Assembly (NCBI RefSeq): GCF_030406775.1
Contig: NZ_CP129119.1
Coordinates: 2,018,001-2,082,000, forward strand
Source: Sporosarcina trichiuri
GTDB taxonomy: Bacteria > Bacillota > Bacilli > Bacillales_A > Planococcaceae
Direction of reading: 5' to 3'
DNA length: 64,000 nucleotides
The notes below the pieces were generated by a model that saw only the letters and a program-made list of their open reading frames with translations, did not search any database and was not told the origin of the DNA. The translations under genes and the position numbers were made by a program. Shown piece by piece: positions 1 through 9,145 of the stretch (position 1 is its first letter; every line of letters begins with the position of its first letter).

Positions 1-421
1 CCAGGCCCAGCATAGCTCCCGACAGTGCAAAGAATGTCATGAGTATCGGAATCATCCAATACTCGCGGCCCGCCATCTTTTTCGAAATCGTTCCGACAGC
101 CGCGGAAATTGCACCGGTTGCATGCAGGATTCCGAACGATCCGCCGACGATGAAGATATAGAAGATGATTCCAGCCGTATTCTGCATCCCTTTGTGGATC
201 GACTGGAAGATTGCCAAGAACCCGGTTGGCGTCGATTCGACCTGATGATAGGTCCCGTCTATTACGATGGTCCGGTCACTGTCGTCCACCAACGTGTCAT
301 ATTGTCCTGCCGGCACGATGTAGGTGGCTATTGCCGCTAAGATGATGACGATGAATAGAATGACAAAGACGTGAGGCACGTGGAACTTCCATTTCTTTTT
401 AGCTGACTGATCCTGTTTCAT
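1..421 (-). CDS. YfcC/DcuC-type membrane transporter, N-terminal part
   Basis: Only the first 140 codons are present; the gene runs off the left edge of the window. The start is the ATG at 421, preceded by a GGGAGG ribosome site. After a basic, hydrophilic N-terminus there is a membrane segment ending in IVPAGQY, a hydrophilic loop of about 40 residues, and then further hydrophobic segments. An early membrane helix followed by (I/V)PAG and a loop is typical of the YfcC / C4-dicarboxylate carrier-like family, which includes basic amino acid and peptide-product transporters. The substrate cannot be told. The next gene upstream, on the same strand, is a regulator that may control it. Confidence 0.75.
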   Translation of the reverse strand, partial: MKQDQSAKKKWKFHVPHVFVILFIVIILAAIATYIVPAGQYDTLVDDSDRTIVIDGTYHQVESTPTGFLAIFQSIHKGMQNTAGIIFYIFIVGGSFGILHATGAISAAVGTISKKMAGREYWMIPILMTFFALSGAMLGL

Positions 422-581
422 TTGATTCCCTCCCTTTCAGCTTCTATATGTCGGTATATGGACGCTAACTTTGTTTATTATACTAAAGAAGGAGAAATCA
501 AATGTCAATATATTTTTAGATTATTTTAAAAATAACGTTAGACAAGACTTGGGATCGCAGTCCCTTCGGAGGGTGTGCAGA

Positions 582-1892
582 TTACCCGCCCGAAGGGAAT
601 TCCAGTTGATAGACCGCACGCGGACGTCCGTTCCGATGGGGCTGTTCCTCTCCCACGATGTGCAGCCAGCCGACGTCCATGTATTTTTTCAGCATCCTTT
701 CGGCACTCCGTTTCGTCAGCTGGAAGTAGTCCGCTATATCGTCCGACGTGAAATGGCTGTCGGCTCGCGCTTGCAGGAACCGCTGCATCTTGACGAGATT
801 CGGGATACTGACTTTCGCCGTGTTCGCCAAAAAGCGGATATGACTGTCCGTGGTGGAAAGAGTCCGGACCTGCTGCCTTTCCAACGGATCGATCACTTCA
901 TGGTTTTCGGTCATCAGGAAGAAGGCGTGGTGGCCAGGCTTGCAATGCGATAACGCAATTGTTGCATTCTTCTTCGCTTCCGTGATTGTCATCCCGAACC
1001 CGGCTCCCGCCTGAAGGGTAGCAGACAGATTGTCCGCAGCGGAGATGACCGGCTGCAGCAGACTGGATTGGTTCAGCAGAAACTGGATGCTCCCTTTCGT
1101 TCCGAAGTATTCGAACGACAAGGGACCGACCTGTTGGATTTCAGCATTTACCTGCCGGGAAGCTGTCTGCATGGCTTTCCGGATGGGCGTTAGCTTGGCT
1201 GTCGCATCTTCCTGCAGTGTGTCCCCAGAGACCGTGATTAGACAGACAGCCACCTGGGCGAGTCGTGTCTTCTGTAAGACCCCTGCCTGTTCGGCACGCA
1301 GGAGGACATCTCTCACCGTGCTGTCCGCATCAATGAAACGCAAGCAGGGAATCCCCTGTTCCACCAGACGATCATAGACGGAATGGATGCTGGTGACCGC
1401 CAATGAGGTCTCTCCGGTGTTCCACAGGTCCGAATGGAATGTGAGGATTGGGTCTGCGTCGAATTGCGGGCATTTGGTCGTTTTGAGCCAGTCGAAATCC
1501 TTGATGTGGACGGGGGCCGGGTCCAGGCGCAGCTGGCGTACGATGTCATCCACGTAGCGGCGGTCAGGTAAATCGATGGACAGCTTGTCTAGCGGACATA
1601 GATTCTGCGACAGAATATGAAGGAGTGTAAGAGATACGTTCAGCTCATTATCCTCCATGTAGACCGCTGGCTTATCGAATTTATCGAGCAAACATTCCGC
1701 ATGGCGGTAGGGGAGAATGCCCGAGAACAGATACACGTCGCATGCTTCCGCTTGTGGAAGGAGTGTTTCCAAATCATCGACGGAGGTGTATCTGAATTTT
1801 TCTAGTTGGACGCTCTTCATTGCCGCTTCGAACGTTGTAATGAGCTGAATTGTTTCAGAAGAGCCGAATACTGCGATTTTCACCATCTGCAT
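582..1892 (-). CDS. two-domain transcriptional regulator with C-terminal winged helix
   Basis: A protein of 436 residues from the ATG at 1892 (AGGGG five bases upstream); the open frame extends further but has no better start. The last 80 residues hold a helix-turn-helix-like segment (FTSDDIADYFQLTKRSAERM) and a wing-like end, GRPRAVYQLEF. Around residues 280-350 the pattern GxGxTxxEAxxNAxxAL resembles degenerate nucleotide-cyclase/GGDEF-like folds used as sensors in some Bacillales regulators. The N-terminus looks like a ligand-binding or receiver-like module. It lies directly upstream of the YfcC-like transporter on the same strand, so control of that transporter is an inference. The family is not identified with certainty. 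A perfect 8-bp stem (CCCTTCGG/CCGAAGGG) at 562-597 encloses its stop codon but has no T-run. Confidence 0.6.
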   Translation of the reverse strand: MQMVKIAVFGSSETIQLITTFEAAMKSVQLEKFRYTSVDDLETLLPQAEACDVYLFSGILPYRHAECLLDKFDKPAVYMEDNELNVSLTLLHILSQNLCPLDKLSIDLPDRRYVDDIVRQLRLDPAPVHIKDFDWLKTTKCPQFDADPILTFHSDLWNTGETSLAVTSIHSVYDRLVEQGIPCLRFIDADSTVRDVLLRAEQAGVLQKTRLAQVAVCLITVSGDTLQEDATAKLTPIRKAMQTASRQVNAEIQQVGPLSFEYFGTKGSIQFLLNQSSLLQPVISAADNLSATLQAGAGFGMTITEAKKNATIALSHCKPGHHAFFLMTENHEVIDPLERQQVRTLSTTDSHIRFLANTAKVSIPNLVKMQRFLQARADSHFTSDDIADYFQLTKRSAERMLKKYMDVGWLHIVGEEQPHRNGRPRAVYQLEFPSGG

Positions 1893-2089
1893 TGTCACCC
1901 CTGGCTGGATTTTCAGTATGTACGGCCGCCTGCTTGCTGGCGGCCTTTCTCTTATCCTATCATAGCGGAAGGTGCTGTAAAACTCGGGAGGAAAACACTG
2001 CAGGAAGCCGCGTTGTTTTAAAGTTTTCACGTGGCCTCTCACAGAAAGGGGGCTTGAGGAATGGAGCGGTATGGAAGCAGTATTGAGCG

Positions 2090-2510
2090 GTCACTTGCTT
2101 GAGCTTTTCGCCCCCTGGTTGAGCGTTGAAGCACGAGATTTGAGCGGTCAGCGAGGATACCCCCTTCCCCCACCACCCCACAGGAAATGCGGAGCGGCAG
2201 CGGAGCCGACCATTCAGCGGGGTTGACGAGCGGAATGGCCGCGAGGATTGGGAAGATGCGGGGCACAGCGGCGGCCGCGGGAATGTAGTTGGCTTGGGGA
2301 ATGGAGCGGTCAGCGAGGGGCTTTCCCACTCTACCCGGGTGTCGTGCAGCAGGCACCCTGGGGAACGGGCGGGTTCGTATGCGGAATGGGCGGGTTGCCC
2401 GCGGGAACGGGCGGGTCGCGTGGCGGAATGGGCGGGTTCCTCTGCGAAACAGGCGGGTTGCCCGCGGGAATGGGCGGGTTCGTATGCAAAACGGGCGGGT
2501 TGCCCGCGCG
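2090..2510. repeat. 21-bp-period repeat island 1
   Basis: This island lies between the regulator and the terminator of the SLH-glucosaminidase gene; 1893-2089 shows no gene. It has three parts. At about 2092-2160 there are three 21-bp units with a TTGAGCG core. At about 2185-2290 there is one copy of the composite core (AGCGGAGCCGACCATTCA... to GCGGCCGCGGG). From 2365 to 2510 there are seven 21-bp units of RAAYGGGCGGGTT plus eight changing bases (examples of the tail: CGTATGCG, GCCCGCGG). Open frames here in several phases are a consequence of the period being a multiple of three. Confidence 0.85.
2335..2363. repeat. internally deleted copy of the long inverted repeat
   Basis: The sequence reads CGGGTGTC, GTGCAGC, AGGCACCCTGGGG. 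These are the two outer ends of the inverted repeat found complete at 43660-43727, joined with the middle missing. It sits between the composite core and the GGGCGGGTT array of island 1. It is best read as a remnant. Confidence 0.5.
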
Positions 2511-2540
2511 AAAAGCCCCGTGCGGCTGCACGGGGCTTTC
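2511..2540 (-). terminator. intrinsic terminator of the SLH-glucosaminidase gene
   Basis: An 11-bp perfect stem (AAAGCCCCGTG / CACGGGGCTTT) with a 6-base loop lies seven bases beyond the stop codon and gives a short T-run on the minus strand. Confidence 0.85.
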
Positions 2541-2546
2541 GATTGA

Positions 2547-4661
2547 TCAGTTATTGACGATGGTGACGACGTCGCTGCTGATGTAGCCGGATTTGGCTTT
2601 GGCGTCGTCGCTGAAGACTTCGTACCATGTTTTGCCGTCGTCGCCTGTTACGGAGCGGATGACGGTGAGCGGGTAGCCGAGGGACAGGCCGTTGCTGGTT
2701 TTCTGGTAGATGCCGTTGTAGCGGCTTGTGTACTTGAACAGGATCGGTGCGTTCGTGCTTGGGGCGGTCCGGACGTTTGTCGGGACCTCCAGCTTTGTGA
2801 ACGCGAACTGTTTGTAGCGGCCGTAGTCCTTGCCGCCTGCTGCTTTGTCCAGCTCATACATGTGCGCGCCGGCTTTCGCGCCCCATGTCGGGTCGGACGC
2901 GTAGTTGACGTTGAAGCCTGTCGTTTTATTGCCGAAGGCTGCGCCTTGTGCGCGGTCGAGTTTGTTGGCCGGGTCCATGTAGTTCGGGTTCAGGAAGTCC
3001 TTGACGAGCGCGACGGCACTGTCGCCGGGCTTCTTGAACGTCCCTTTGTCCGGACAGAGTTTTGTCAGCGAGTCATATTTGTACAGGCCGAACAGGTTGT
3101 TGCACGTCTGCGCCGTTTGACTCATGCCGTAGTCGCCTTCGTGCACGGCGAGGGATAGGATGAGCAGTGCATTGACGTTGTAGTCGTCTTCGAGCTTCTT
3201 GAATTCCTTGCCGAGTCCGACGAGCTTGGATTTGGTCGCTGCGTCTTTGTAGCGGCCGCCGTATTTATCGGCACGCTCTTTCAGCACTTTGCTGATGAGC
3301 GCGTCGAGTTCTTCACCTGTGTAGCTCGTCGTCGACCGGGCGGACAGGAACTGGAAGTACGGCAGGAAGGTGCCGGCGAATCGCTGGTTCGTGTCATAGA
3401 AATGGACGCCGTCCGGGCTGTAGTACGTACCGTTCTTCTGCAGGAAGTCCGGTGCGAGCTGGACGTAGTAGCTGGCCGATTTCTTCGTCATATAATTGTA
3501 CGTATGGTGCGTCAGTGTCCCCCACTGACTCACGGTGTAGTGGTCGCGGTCCGTGACGAGCTGGATCGGGATCAGGTCGGTTTCCGAGTGCTTGACGTAC
3601 CCTTCCGTCGCGCCGACCTGGACGTTGATGTACTGGTCGTTCGAGCCAAGGTACTTCATTTCCCGGCCCTGCTGGATGTAGGTCGCTTTCTTTTTGAAGT
3701 CCTTATCGAAATAGACGATCGTGTTTTCCACTGCACCGGCCTTCGATGTGTTGTCACCGAATGCGAAGCCGCTGCGGACGCGGATGATCTCGTTGCCGCG
3801 GTACATCGCCTGGATGGTTTTATCGCTGTTGAATTCATTTGCCGCATCCAGGTACTCTTTGTAGCCTTTCGACTGCTTGACGAGCTTGCCGTTCGAAATG
3901 GTCGCGAGGTAGTAGTCTTTCGTGACGACCGGCGGTTCCGGAGTCGGCGGGACCGGATCCTTCGGGTCTTCCGGCACCGGCGGCTGTTCCGGTGTTTCCG
4001 GGATCGACGGCAGCGACGGCGGCTCGTAGGCGTCGACCGCTTTCAGGTAGCGGCTGATGAAAGCTGCGGCCTGTTCGCGGGTTGCGTTCGATTTCGGTTC
4101 GAAGCGCATGGAGCCGTCCTTGTTCGGGATTCCGCTGATGATGCCGTAGCGGATGTTGTAGTAGGCGGCACGGATGCTGCCGGACGACTGGAACTCCTTG
4201 ACGTCGGTGAAGTCGATGCGTGTTTCCTGGAGCACCATTTCACTGTAGTTCAGGACGTTCATCATCGTCAGGGAGACTTGCTCGCGTGTGATCGGCGCAT
4301 CGGGCTTGAAGATGCCGCCGCTGTAGCCGCCCATGATGCCGGCCTGCTGGACACGGTAGATGTCTTTGGCGAGTTTGCTGTTCTTTGGGACGTCCTGGAA
4401 GCTGCCGGCTGCTTCGGGCAGTTTCAGGGCGCGGGCTATGAACGCGGCGAACTGGCCGCGGGAGACCTGTTCGGTCGGGCGGTAGGTGCCGTCATCGTAG
4501 CCGGAGAGGATCCCTTTGTCGATCATTTCACGGAGTTCCTTCTCGAGTGTGCGGCCTGAGAGTTCATCGGCGTGTGCTTTCGTCGCCGGGATGACCAAAG
4601 AGAGAAGCAGCAGGAATGCGGTGAGCACGGCTGCGAGTTTTGCGGTGATGCGTGTGTTCAT
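2547..4661 (-). CDS. SLH-anchored endo-beta-N-acetylglucosaminidase (GH73-like) with SH3-like tail
   Basis: A 704-residue exported cell-wall enzyme. A signal peptide ends near residue 32 (AHA). Residues about 35-210 carry three SLH repeats with the motifs VSRGQ, ITREQ and ATREQ, which should tether the protein to pyruvylated secondary wall polymer. A proline-rich linker (about 215-247) leads to a central domain of unknown type and then a glucosaminidase domain around 480-615, with the probable catalytic glutamate near 507 in AVHEGDYG. The C-terminal 80 residues look like a bacterial SH3 domain. The expected reaction is cleavage of glycan strands between GlcNAc and MurNAc. GGAGG precedes the ATG. 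It is the last of five SLH genes in a row and has its own terminator. Confidence 0.88.
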   Translation of the reverse strand: MNTRITAKLAAVLTAFLLLLSLVIPATKAHADELSGRTLEKELREMIDKGILSGYDDGTYRPTEQVSRGQFAAFIARALKLPEAAGSFQDVPKNSKLAKDIYRVQQAGIMGGYSGGIFKPDAPITREQVSLTMMNVLNYSEMVLQETRIDFTDVKEFQSSGSIRAAYYNIRYGIISGIPNKDGSMRFEPKSNATREQAAAFISRYLKAVDAYEPPSLPSIPETPEQPPVPEDPKDPVPPTPEPPVVTKDYYLATISNGKLVKQSKGYKEYLDAANEFNSDKTIQAMYRGNEIIRVRSGFAFGDNTSKAGAVENTIVYFDKDFKKKATYIQQGREMKYLGSNDQYINVQVGATEGYVKHSETDLIPIQLVTDRDHYTVSQWGTLTHHTYNYMTKKSASYYVQLAPDFLQKNGTYYSPDGVHFYDTNQRFAGTFLPYFQFLSARSTTSYTGEELDALISKVLKERADKYGGRYKDAATKSKLVGLGKEFKKLEDDYNVNALLILSLAVHEGDYGMSQTAQTCNNLFGLYKYDSLTKLCPDKGTFKKPGDSAVALVKDFLNPNYMDPANKLDRAQGAAFGNKTTGFNVNYASDPTWGAKAGAHMYELDKAAGGKDYGRYKQFAFTKLEVPTNVRTAPSTNAPILFKYTSRYNGIYQKTSNGLSLGYPLTVIRSVTGDDGKTWYEVFSDDAKAKSGYISSDVVTIVNN

Positions 4662-4705
4662 AAGGTGGTGCCTCCTTCTGGATGAATGGTTGGTTCTTCA
4701 CAAAG

Positions 4706-4745
4706 AAATGCCGCCCTGCATGTGGAATCCGGGGCGGCATTTTGT
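4706..4745 (-). terminator. intrinsic terminator of the NlpC/P60-SLH gene
   Basis: The stem AAATGCCGCCC / GGGGCGGCATTT lies just after the NlpC/P60-SLH stop codon, in the 88-bp gap before the next gene. Confidence 0.85.
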
Positions 4746-4749
4746 TGTC

Positions 4750-5826
4750 TTACTGGATATTGCCGACGCTGTAGAGCGCTGCAGAGAACTGGGCGCGTGT
4801 GGCGTTGGCGTTGATGGAGAAGTTCTGTGTCTGGAAGACGGAGGTCTTGTCCATCTTCTTGAGTGCGCTAATGGCTCCGGCTGCACGGTATGTGACCGGC
4901 ACGTCGATGTACGGCGGTGTCGTCAGGCTCGATGCCGTCTGGCTCATGCTGAAGGCGCGGTCGAGGATGATCGCGAGCTGCGCTTTCGTCAATGGGTCGT
5001 ACATGCCGAACGTGCCGTCTTCGTAGCCGCTCAGGATGCCCGCGTCGCTCATGGCGGAGATGTCTTTCGCGAACGCGTGGTTCGCCGGGACGTCGCTGTA
5101 GCTGAGCGGGAAGCGCGGACGCAGCTTCAGCACACGGTTGATCATCGTGGCGGCTTGTCCCCGTGTCACTTGCGTGTCCGGCTGGAACGAACCATCCTTG
5201 AAGCCGCTGATGATTTCGTGCTTCGTCAGTGCTTCGATTGCGTCGAATGCAGGGTGCTTGACCGCGACGTCGCTGAATGAGGCGGACGGCTGTGGCGCCG
5301 GAGCTGGTTTTACCGGTGCCGGTTTCGCTGGCGCTGGTGCCGACGGCTTTGCAGGTGCAGGTGCTGCAACCCCTGTCACCCGCTTGGCACCGACATATTT
5401 CGGCGCCCAATACGGGTGCGTGTCCAGGTTCGCGATGCCGACACCGCCGGTTTTCGCGGAGAGGAAATCTCCGTTGCCGATATAGATGCCGGTATGCGAG
5501 ATTCCCTCTTTGTATGTATTTTCAAAGAATACGAGATCTCCCGCGCGCAGATCGCTGCGCGGTACGGCTGTGCCGACGTTGTATTGGGTTTCCGATGTGC
5601 GCGGCAGACTGATGCCGAACTGCTTGTAGACGTAGAGGATGTAGCCCGAACAGTCGAAGGCATCCGGTGTGGAGCCGCCGAACAAGTATGGCACCCCTTC
5701 GAATTTCTTCGCATAGGCGACGATGCTGCTTCCCGAGACGGCCGCGCTGCTCTTCTGCGGCAGGACAGTGAAGACGCTTGCAATTGCTAGCACAAAGGCC
5801 AAAAACACGACGATTCGCTTTTTCAT
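4750..5826 (-). CDS. NlpC/P60 cell-wall endopeptidase with C-terminal SLH repeats
   Basis: A 358-residue exported protein: signal peptide (about 1-29), an NlpC/P60 domain (about 33-150), a Pro/Ala/Lys linker (about 155-185), and three SLH-like repeats (about 186-358). The catalytic triad is visible: Cys59 in FDCSG, His111 in SHTGIYIG and His137 in DTHPYW. The family cuts peptide stems of peptidoglycan, usually the D-gamma-glutamyl-meso-diaminopimelate bond. The third SLH repeat is less regular than the first two. The ATG has a GAGGTG site nearby. Terminators on both sides suggest a single-gene transcript. Confidence 0.9.
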   Translation of the reverse strand: MKKRIVVFLAFVLAIASVFTVLPQKSSAAVSGSSIVAYAKKFEGVPYLFGGSTPDAFDCSGYILYVYKQFGISLPRTSETQYNVGTAVPRSDLRAGDLVFFENTYKEGISHTGIYIGNGDFLSAKTGGVGIANLDTHPYWAPKYVGAKRVTGVAAPAPAKPSAPAPAKPAPVKPAPAPQPSASFSDVAVKHPAFDAIEALTKHEIISGFKDGSFQPDTQVTRGQAATMINRVLKLRPRFPLSYSDVPANHAFAKDISAMSDAGILSGYEDGTFGMYDPLTKAQLAIILDRAFSMSQTASSLTTPPYIDVPVTYRAAGAISALKKMDKTSVFQTQNFSINANATRAQFSAALYSVGNIQ

Positions 5827-6106
5827 CTCGCACCTCGATTTAGGATGATGGACTGCTTCTATGTACCTTACAAACTAGTAATGTTTACTTGCTTCTATGG
5901 TAACAGAAAAGGTTGCATGCTTATATTACAGTTTCATTACAAGTGACGGAATTGTGTCTATTTTGATGAAGCCCGCTATATAATTGGTGGTTTTGATGAT
6001 GGATTCCCTCTGCAAACGGGGGGGTTGCGTAGCGGAATGGGCGGGTACTCCCGAGAAACGGGCGGGTTCGGCTGAACGGAACGCGTGGGCAGCAGGTTCG
6101 TTCTAC

Positions 6107-6174
6107 CCGGGATACCGGTGCACGTCACAATTCGCGGAAGGACGCGAATGGTGTCGTGCACAGGTACCCTGGGG
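6107..6174. repeat. long inverted repeat, copy a
   Basis: Outer arms GGTGCACGTCACAATTCGCG and its approximate complement (CGCGAATGGTGTCGTGCAC) flank the centre GAAGGA, and the outermost ends are TACC. RNA from either strand would fold into a long hairpin. It matches the elements at 8843-8910 and 43660-43727. Confidence 0.8.
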
Positions 6175-6216
6175 GCTTCTTCTGCGCAACGAGCGGTTCC
6201 CCTTCCCCCACGTCCC

Positions 6217-6321
6217 GACAGGAAATGGGGAGCGCAGCGGAGCCGACCATTCAACGGGTTTGGGGAGCGGGATGGCCGCGAGGATTGGGGAATTGCACGG
6301 CGCAGCGGCGGCCGCGGGCTT
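6217..6321. repeat. composite core repeat, copy 1 of island 2
   Basis: About 105 bp from CAGGAAATGGGGAGCGCAG to GCGGCCGCGGGCTTG. Nearly the same sequence recurs at 6476-6580, and a more diverged form lies at about 2185-2290. All three are flanked by 21-bp units. Confidence 0.75.
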
Positions 6322-6475
6322 GGGATGGCGGAATGGAGCGGTTAGCTGTGGAATTGATCGGTTGGCCGGTGTAATGGAGCGGTTAGCTGTGGAATTGATC
6401 GGTTGGCCAGGCGAATGGAGCGGTTAGCGGTGGGAATGGAGCGCTTGGCCAAGCGATTTGAGCGATTCCTCCGAC

Positions 6476-6580
6476 AGGAAAAGCGGAGCGCAGCGGAGCC
6501 GACCATTCAACGGGTTTGGGGAGCGGGATGGCCGCGAGGATTGGGGAATTGCACGGCGCAGCGGCGGCCGCGGGCTTAGG
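6476..6580. repeat. composite core repeat, copy 2 of island 2
   Basis: Almost identical to 6217-6321, 256 bp further on. The few differences are near the left end (AAAAGCGG instead of AAATGGGG) and the right end (CTTAGGATTG instead of CTTGGGATGG). Confidence 0.75.
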
Positions 6581-6742
6581 ATTGCGGAATGGAGCGGTCC
6601 TGAAACGGAATAGAGCGGTTCAGCGGTGGAATTGATCGGTTAGCCGTGGAATGGAGCGGTTAGCTGTGGAATTGATCGGTTCGCCAGGCGAATGGAGCGC
6701 TTGTCCGCTGGAATGGAGCGGTCCTGGCGGCGCAGGGCATGC

Positions 6743-6781
6743 AAAAAACCGCGGCTCCCCTCGGGGAGCACGCGGTTTTCG
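6743..6781 (-). terminator. intrinsic terminator of the SLH-subtilase gene
   Basis: The stem AAAACCGCG...CGCGGTTTT with an inner GCTCCCC/GGGGAGC pairing and a short loop lies six bases after the subtilase stop codon. It gives a T-run on the minus strand; island 2 begins directly beyond it. Confidence 0.9.
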
Positions 6782-6786
6782 AGGTT

Positions 6787-8721
6787 TCATTTGAATAGCG
6801 CTGGGTTTTCGGCGTTGGCCAGGAAGACGCTGTAGGTGGCGCGGGTCATCGTTTCCTGCGGTCTGAAGGTGCCGTCCGGGTAGCCTTTGGTGACGCCTGC
6901 CTGGGTCAGTGCCAATGCGGCGTCATAGCTGGCGACGTTCGGGGTCATGTCCTTGAACGGCGATTTCAGGCTGGTGTCGGCCTGCAGCTTGAACGCTTTC
7001 TGCAGGAGGAGCGCCATTTCACCGCGGGAGACGGCCTGGTTCGGCCGGAAGGTGCCGTCCGGGAAGCCGCTCAGCAGTCCGGTCTCAAGCGCGGACTGGA
7101 CGTAGCCGGAGGCGAAGCTGTTCGGGCTGACGTCGCGGAACTTCGTCTGCCGTTTTTCACCGTTGAGTCCCGCGGCCCGGCCCATGATCGCGACGGCTTC
7201 CGCGCGTGTGATCTTCTTGTCCGGACGGAACGTGTTGTCGTTGAAGCCGTATATCATCTGTTTATCCGCCAGATAGGCGATCTGCGGGGCGTACCATTTC
7301 AGCCCGCTGACGTCCTTGTAGTTCGTGCCGTCGATCTTGAGGATGATGTCTTCCTGGATCTGGCGGCCGGCTTTCGTCATGATGGCGTACTTGCCGTGGT
7401 ACGTGCCCGACAGCAGGTAGGTCTCCCACTTGCCCGGGGACTGCTCGGGTATTTCGCGGCCCTCGATCTTGAGCTGGCGCACGGTCGTCTTGTCGGCGTT
7501 CGACAGCTCGAAGATGACTTTGCCTTTCTGCGTGTACTGCGTCATCATCGGGATCTCCTCGACTTTCGCCGGGTAGCGGACGAGTCCGTAGCCGAACTGG
7601 CGGTCGCGCCCTTTGGTGCCGAGGTCCTCCGCGGCGTTCGCGAGGATCGAGCGCATACGGATGTTGGTCATGTCCGGGAACCGCTCTTTCAGCAGCGCGG
7701 CGATGCCCGAGACATGCGGTGCTGCCATGGATGTGCCGGACAGGTCATAGTAGCCGTCCTTCTTGCCGTCGTCATCGAGCGCCCGCGGATATGTACTGAA
7801 GATCTCCACGCCGGGTGCCGCAAGTTCGACTTCCGGTCCCATCGATGCTTCGAGGAACCGTTCTTTATTGTTGGCGACAGCCGTGACAGCGATGACCGTC
7901 GGGTATTTCGCCGGATATTGGACGGAGTCCTTGTTGTCGCCGAATTCCTCGTTGCCCGATGCTGCGATGAGGATCATGCCTTTCGCGTATGCTTTCTCCA
8001 GCATGAGCTTGAGCGCCAGGTCGTTGCGGTTCGTCGTGATGCTCATGTTGAGGATGTCGATCTTGTTGTTGATGGCCCATTCGACACCGGCGATGATGTC
8101 CGCCGTTGTGCCGGAGTCGTACTGGTTGATGGACTTGATGGCGTACAGGTCGATGCCGGGTGCGACACCGAGTGTGCCGTTGCTCGCTTTCTGGGCGGCG
8201 AGGATGCCGGCGACGTGGGTGCCGTGGCCGAGGTCATCGGCATACGGGATAGTCCCTGCCGCGCATTCGGCTTTCGGCAGTGCGCAGAAGCCGCCTTTGA
8301 CGTTCAGTTTGCTGTGGGTCGTGTCGATGCCGCTGTCGAGGACGCCGACTTTGACGCCTTTGCCCGTGTAGGGAGCGATCACGTCCGGTGTGGTGTTGAT
8401 GAGGCTGAAGCGTTTCGGGTAGGTGATCTGTGAAGGAGGTGCAGGTGCTTCGGTCGCTGCGGCCACTTCATAGGTATGGTTCGGATAAAGTTCGACGTTC
8501 GGATACTGTTGCCGGATGAGTGCGATATCCTCTTGCGTCAGGCTGATCTGCCCGAGCGGTGCCTGCCTGAATTGCTGTGTGAACGGTCCGATCTCCTGCG
8601 CGATGGCGTCCAGTTCATCTGCGGACCCTTTCAGCAGCCAGTCGGTCTGCTCTGCTGCATGCGCGTGGATTGGCACGAGCAGACCGAGCATGAGCACGAC
8701 CGCCATTCCAAATTTTCTCAC
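6787..8721 (-). CDS. subtilisin-like serine protease (S8) with C-terminal SLH repeats
   Basis: A 644-residue secreted protease from the GTG at 8721 (AAAGGAGTGATCAC just upstream). A signal peptide ends around residue 22 and a short propeptide-like region covers about 25-110. The peptidase S8 domain follows, with catalytic Asp129 (VLDSGID), His166 (GHGTHVAG) and Ser331 (SGTSMAAPHV), and Asn257 for the oxyanion hole. Residues about 470-644 hold three SLH repeats, including an ITRAE motif close to the classical ITRAE-type signature. It is therefore a wall-bound protease and may process neighbouring wall or S-layer proteins; that role is inferred from the context only. Confidence 0.92.
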   Translation of the reverse strand: MRKFGMAVVLMLGLLVPIHAHAAEQTDWLLKGSADELDAIAQEIGPFTQQFRQAPLGQISLTQEDIALIRQQYPNVELYPNHTYEVAAATEAPAPPSQITYPKRFSLINTTPDVIAPYTGKGVKVGVLDSGIDTTHSKLNVKGGFCALPKAECAAGTIPYADDLGHGTHVAGILAAQKASNGTLGVAPGIDLYAIKSINQYDSGTTADIIAGVEWAINNKIDILNMSITTNRNDLALKLMLEKAYAKGMILIAASGNEEFGDNKDSVQYPAKYPTVIAVTAVANNKERFLEASMGPEVELAAPGVEIFSTYPRALDDDGKKDGYYDLSGTSMAAPHVSGIAALLKERFPDMTNIRMRSILANAAEDLGTKGRDRQFGYGLVRYPAKVEEIPMMTQYTQKGKVIFELSNADKTTVRQLKIEGREIPEQSPGKWETYLLSGTYHGKYAIMTKAGRQIQEDIILKIDGTNYKDVSGLKWYAPQIAYLADKQMIYGFNDNTFRPDKKITRAEAVAIMGRAAGLNGEKRQTKFRDVSPNSFASGYVQSALETGLLSGFPDGTFRPNQAVSRGEMALLLQKAFKLQADTSLKSPFKDMTPNVASYDAALALTQAGVTKGYPDGTFRPQETMTRATYSVFLANAENPALFK

Positions 8722-8842
8722 GTGATCACTCCTTTGATGGATTGGTATGTATATTATGACTCTATACCCCGTCCGAGTCTACCTTGGACATGGTTGGGGA
8801 GAAAAAGTTTGCGAGGGGTGCAGAGCGGTACATCCCTACTGC

Positions 8843-8910
8843 CCCCAGGGTGCCTGTGCACGACAGCCATTCGCGTTCTTCCGCGAATTGTGGCGTGCAC
8901 AGACACCCGG
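8843..8910. repeat. long inverted repeat, copy b
   Basis: Arms GGGTGCCTGTGCACG...CCATTCGCG and CGCGAATTGTGGCGTGCAC...ACACCC flank the centre TTCTTC. It is the same element as at 43660-43727 but in the opposite orientation. It lies in the 424-bp gap between the subtilase and amidase genes; the rest of this gap holds copy c and no recognisable gene. Confidence 0.8.
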
Positions 8911-9030
8911 ATGGAGTGAGAGGCTTCCTTTCTCCTGCGAGCGGCACAAATGCAGTGGAAGATTACGTGCCAAAAGAGATGGAGCCGGGTTTGCGGGGCT
9001 ATCTCTCTGTTCATCGGCTCTCCCGTTCAT

Positions 9031-9092
9031 AGGGTGCCAGGCGGCCGCACAATTCGCGGAAGGACGCGAATGGTCGCAACCGTCTGTCCCCC
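9031..9092. repeat. long inverted repeat, diverged copy c
   Basis: The centre CACAATTCGCG, GAAGGA, CGCGAATGG is identical to the other copies, but the outer arms have decayed and pair poorly (GGGTGCCAGGCGGCC against CGCAACCGTCTGTCCCC). It lies just beyond the terminator of the amidase gene. Confidence 0.6.
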
Positions 9093-9104
9093 GCCGTATG
9101 TATA

Positions 9105-9138
9105 GAAAAATCCCACCCGCTCCGGAGAACGGGTGGGA
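9105..9138 (-). terminator. intrinsic terminator of the amidase gene
   Basis: A 9-bp stem (TCCCACCCG / CGGGTGGGA) is followed on the minus strand by TTTTTC, eight bases after the stop codon. Confidence 0.85.
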
Positions 9139-9145
9139 CGGGACA

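Larger units (their letters stand above)
5976..6735. repeat. 21-bp-period repeat island 2
   Basis: A 760-bp island. It starts with three GGGCGGGT-type units (about 6008-6080), followed by a long inverted repeat (6107-6174), two copies of the composite core (6217-6321 and 6476-6580), and runs of 21-bp units with cores GAATGGAGCGGTT and GAATTGATCGGTT (about 6330-6470 and 6585-6735). The two composite copies with the units that follow form a tandem duplication with an offset of 256 bp. The stretch 5827-5975 is the upstream region of the NlpC gene. No ribosome site supports any open frame here. Confidence 0.88.

Noticed and set aside
3402-4559. Long plus-strand frame opposite the SLH-glucosaminidase gene
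   Set aside because: It is a shadow of the high-GC coding strand: no ribosome site, unusual composition (rich in Arg, Val, Asp), and the minus-strand gene has a full domain structure.
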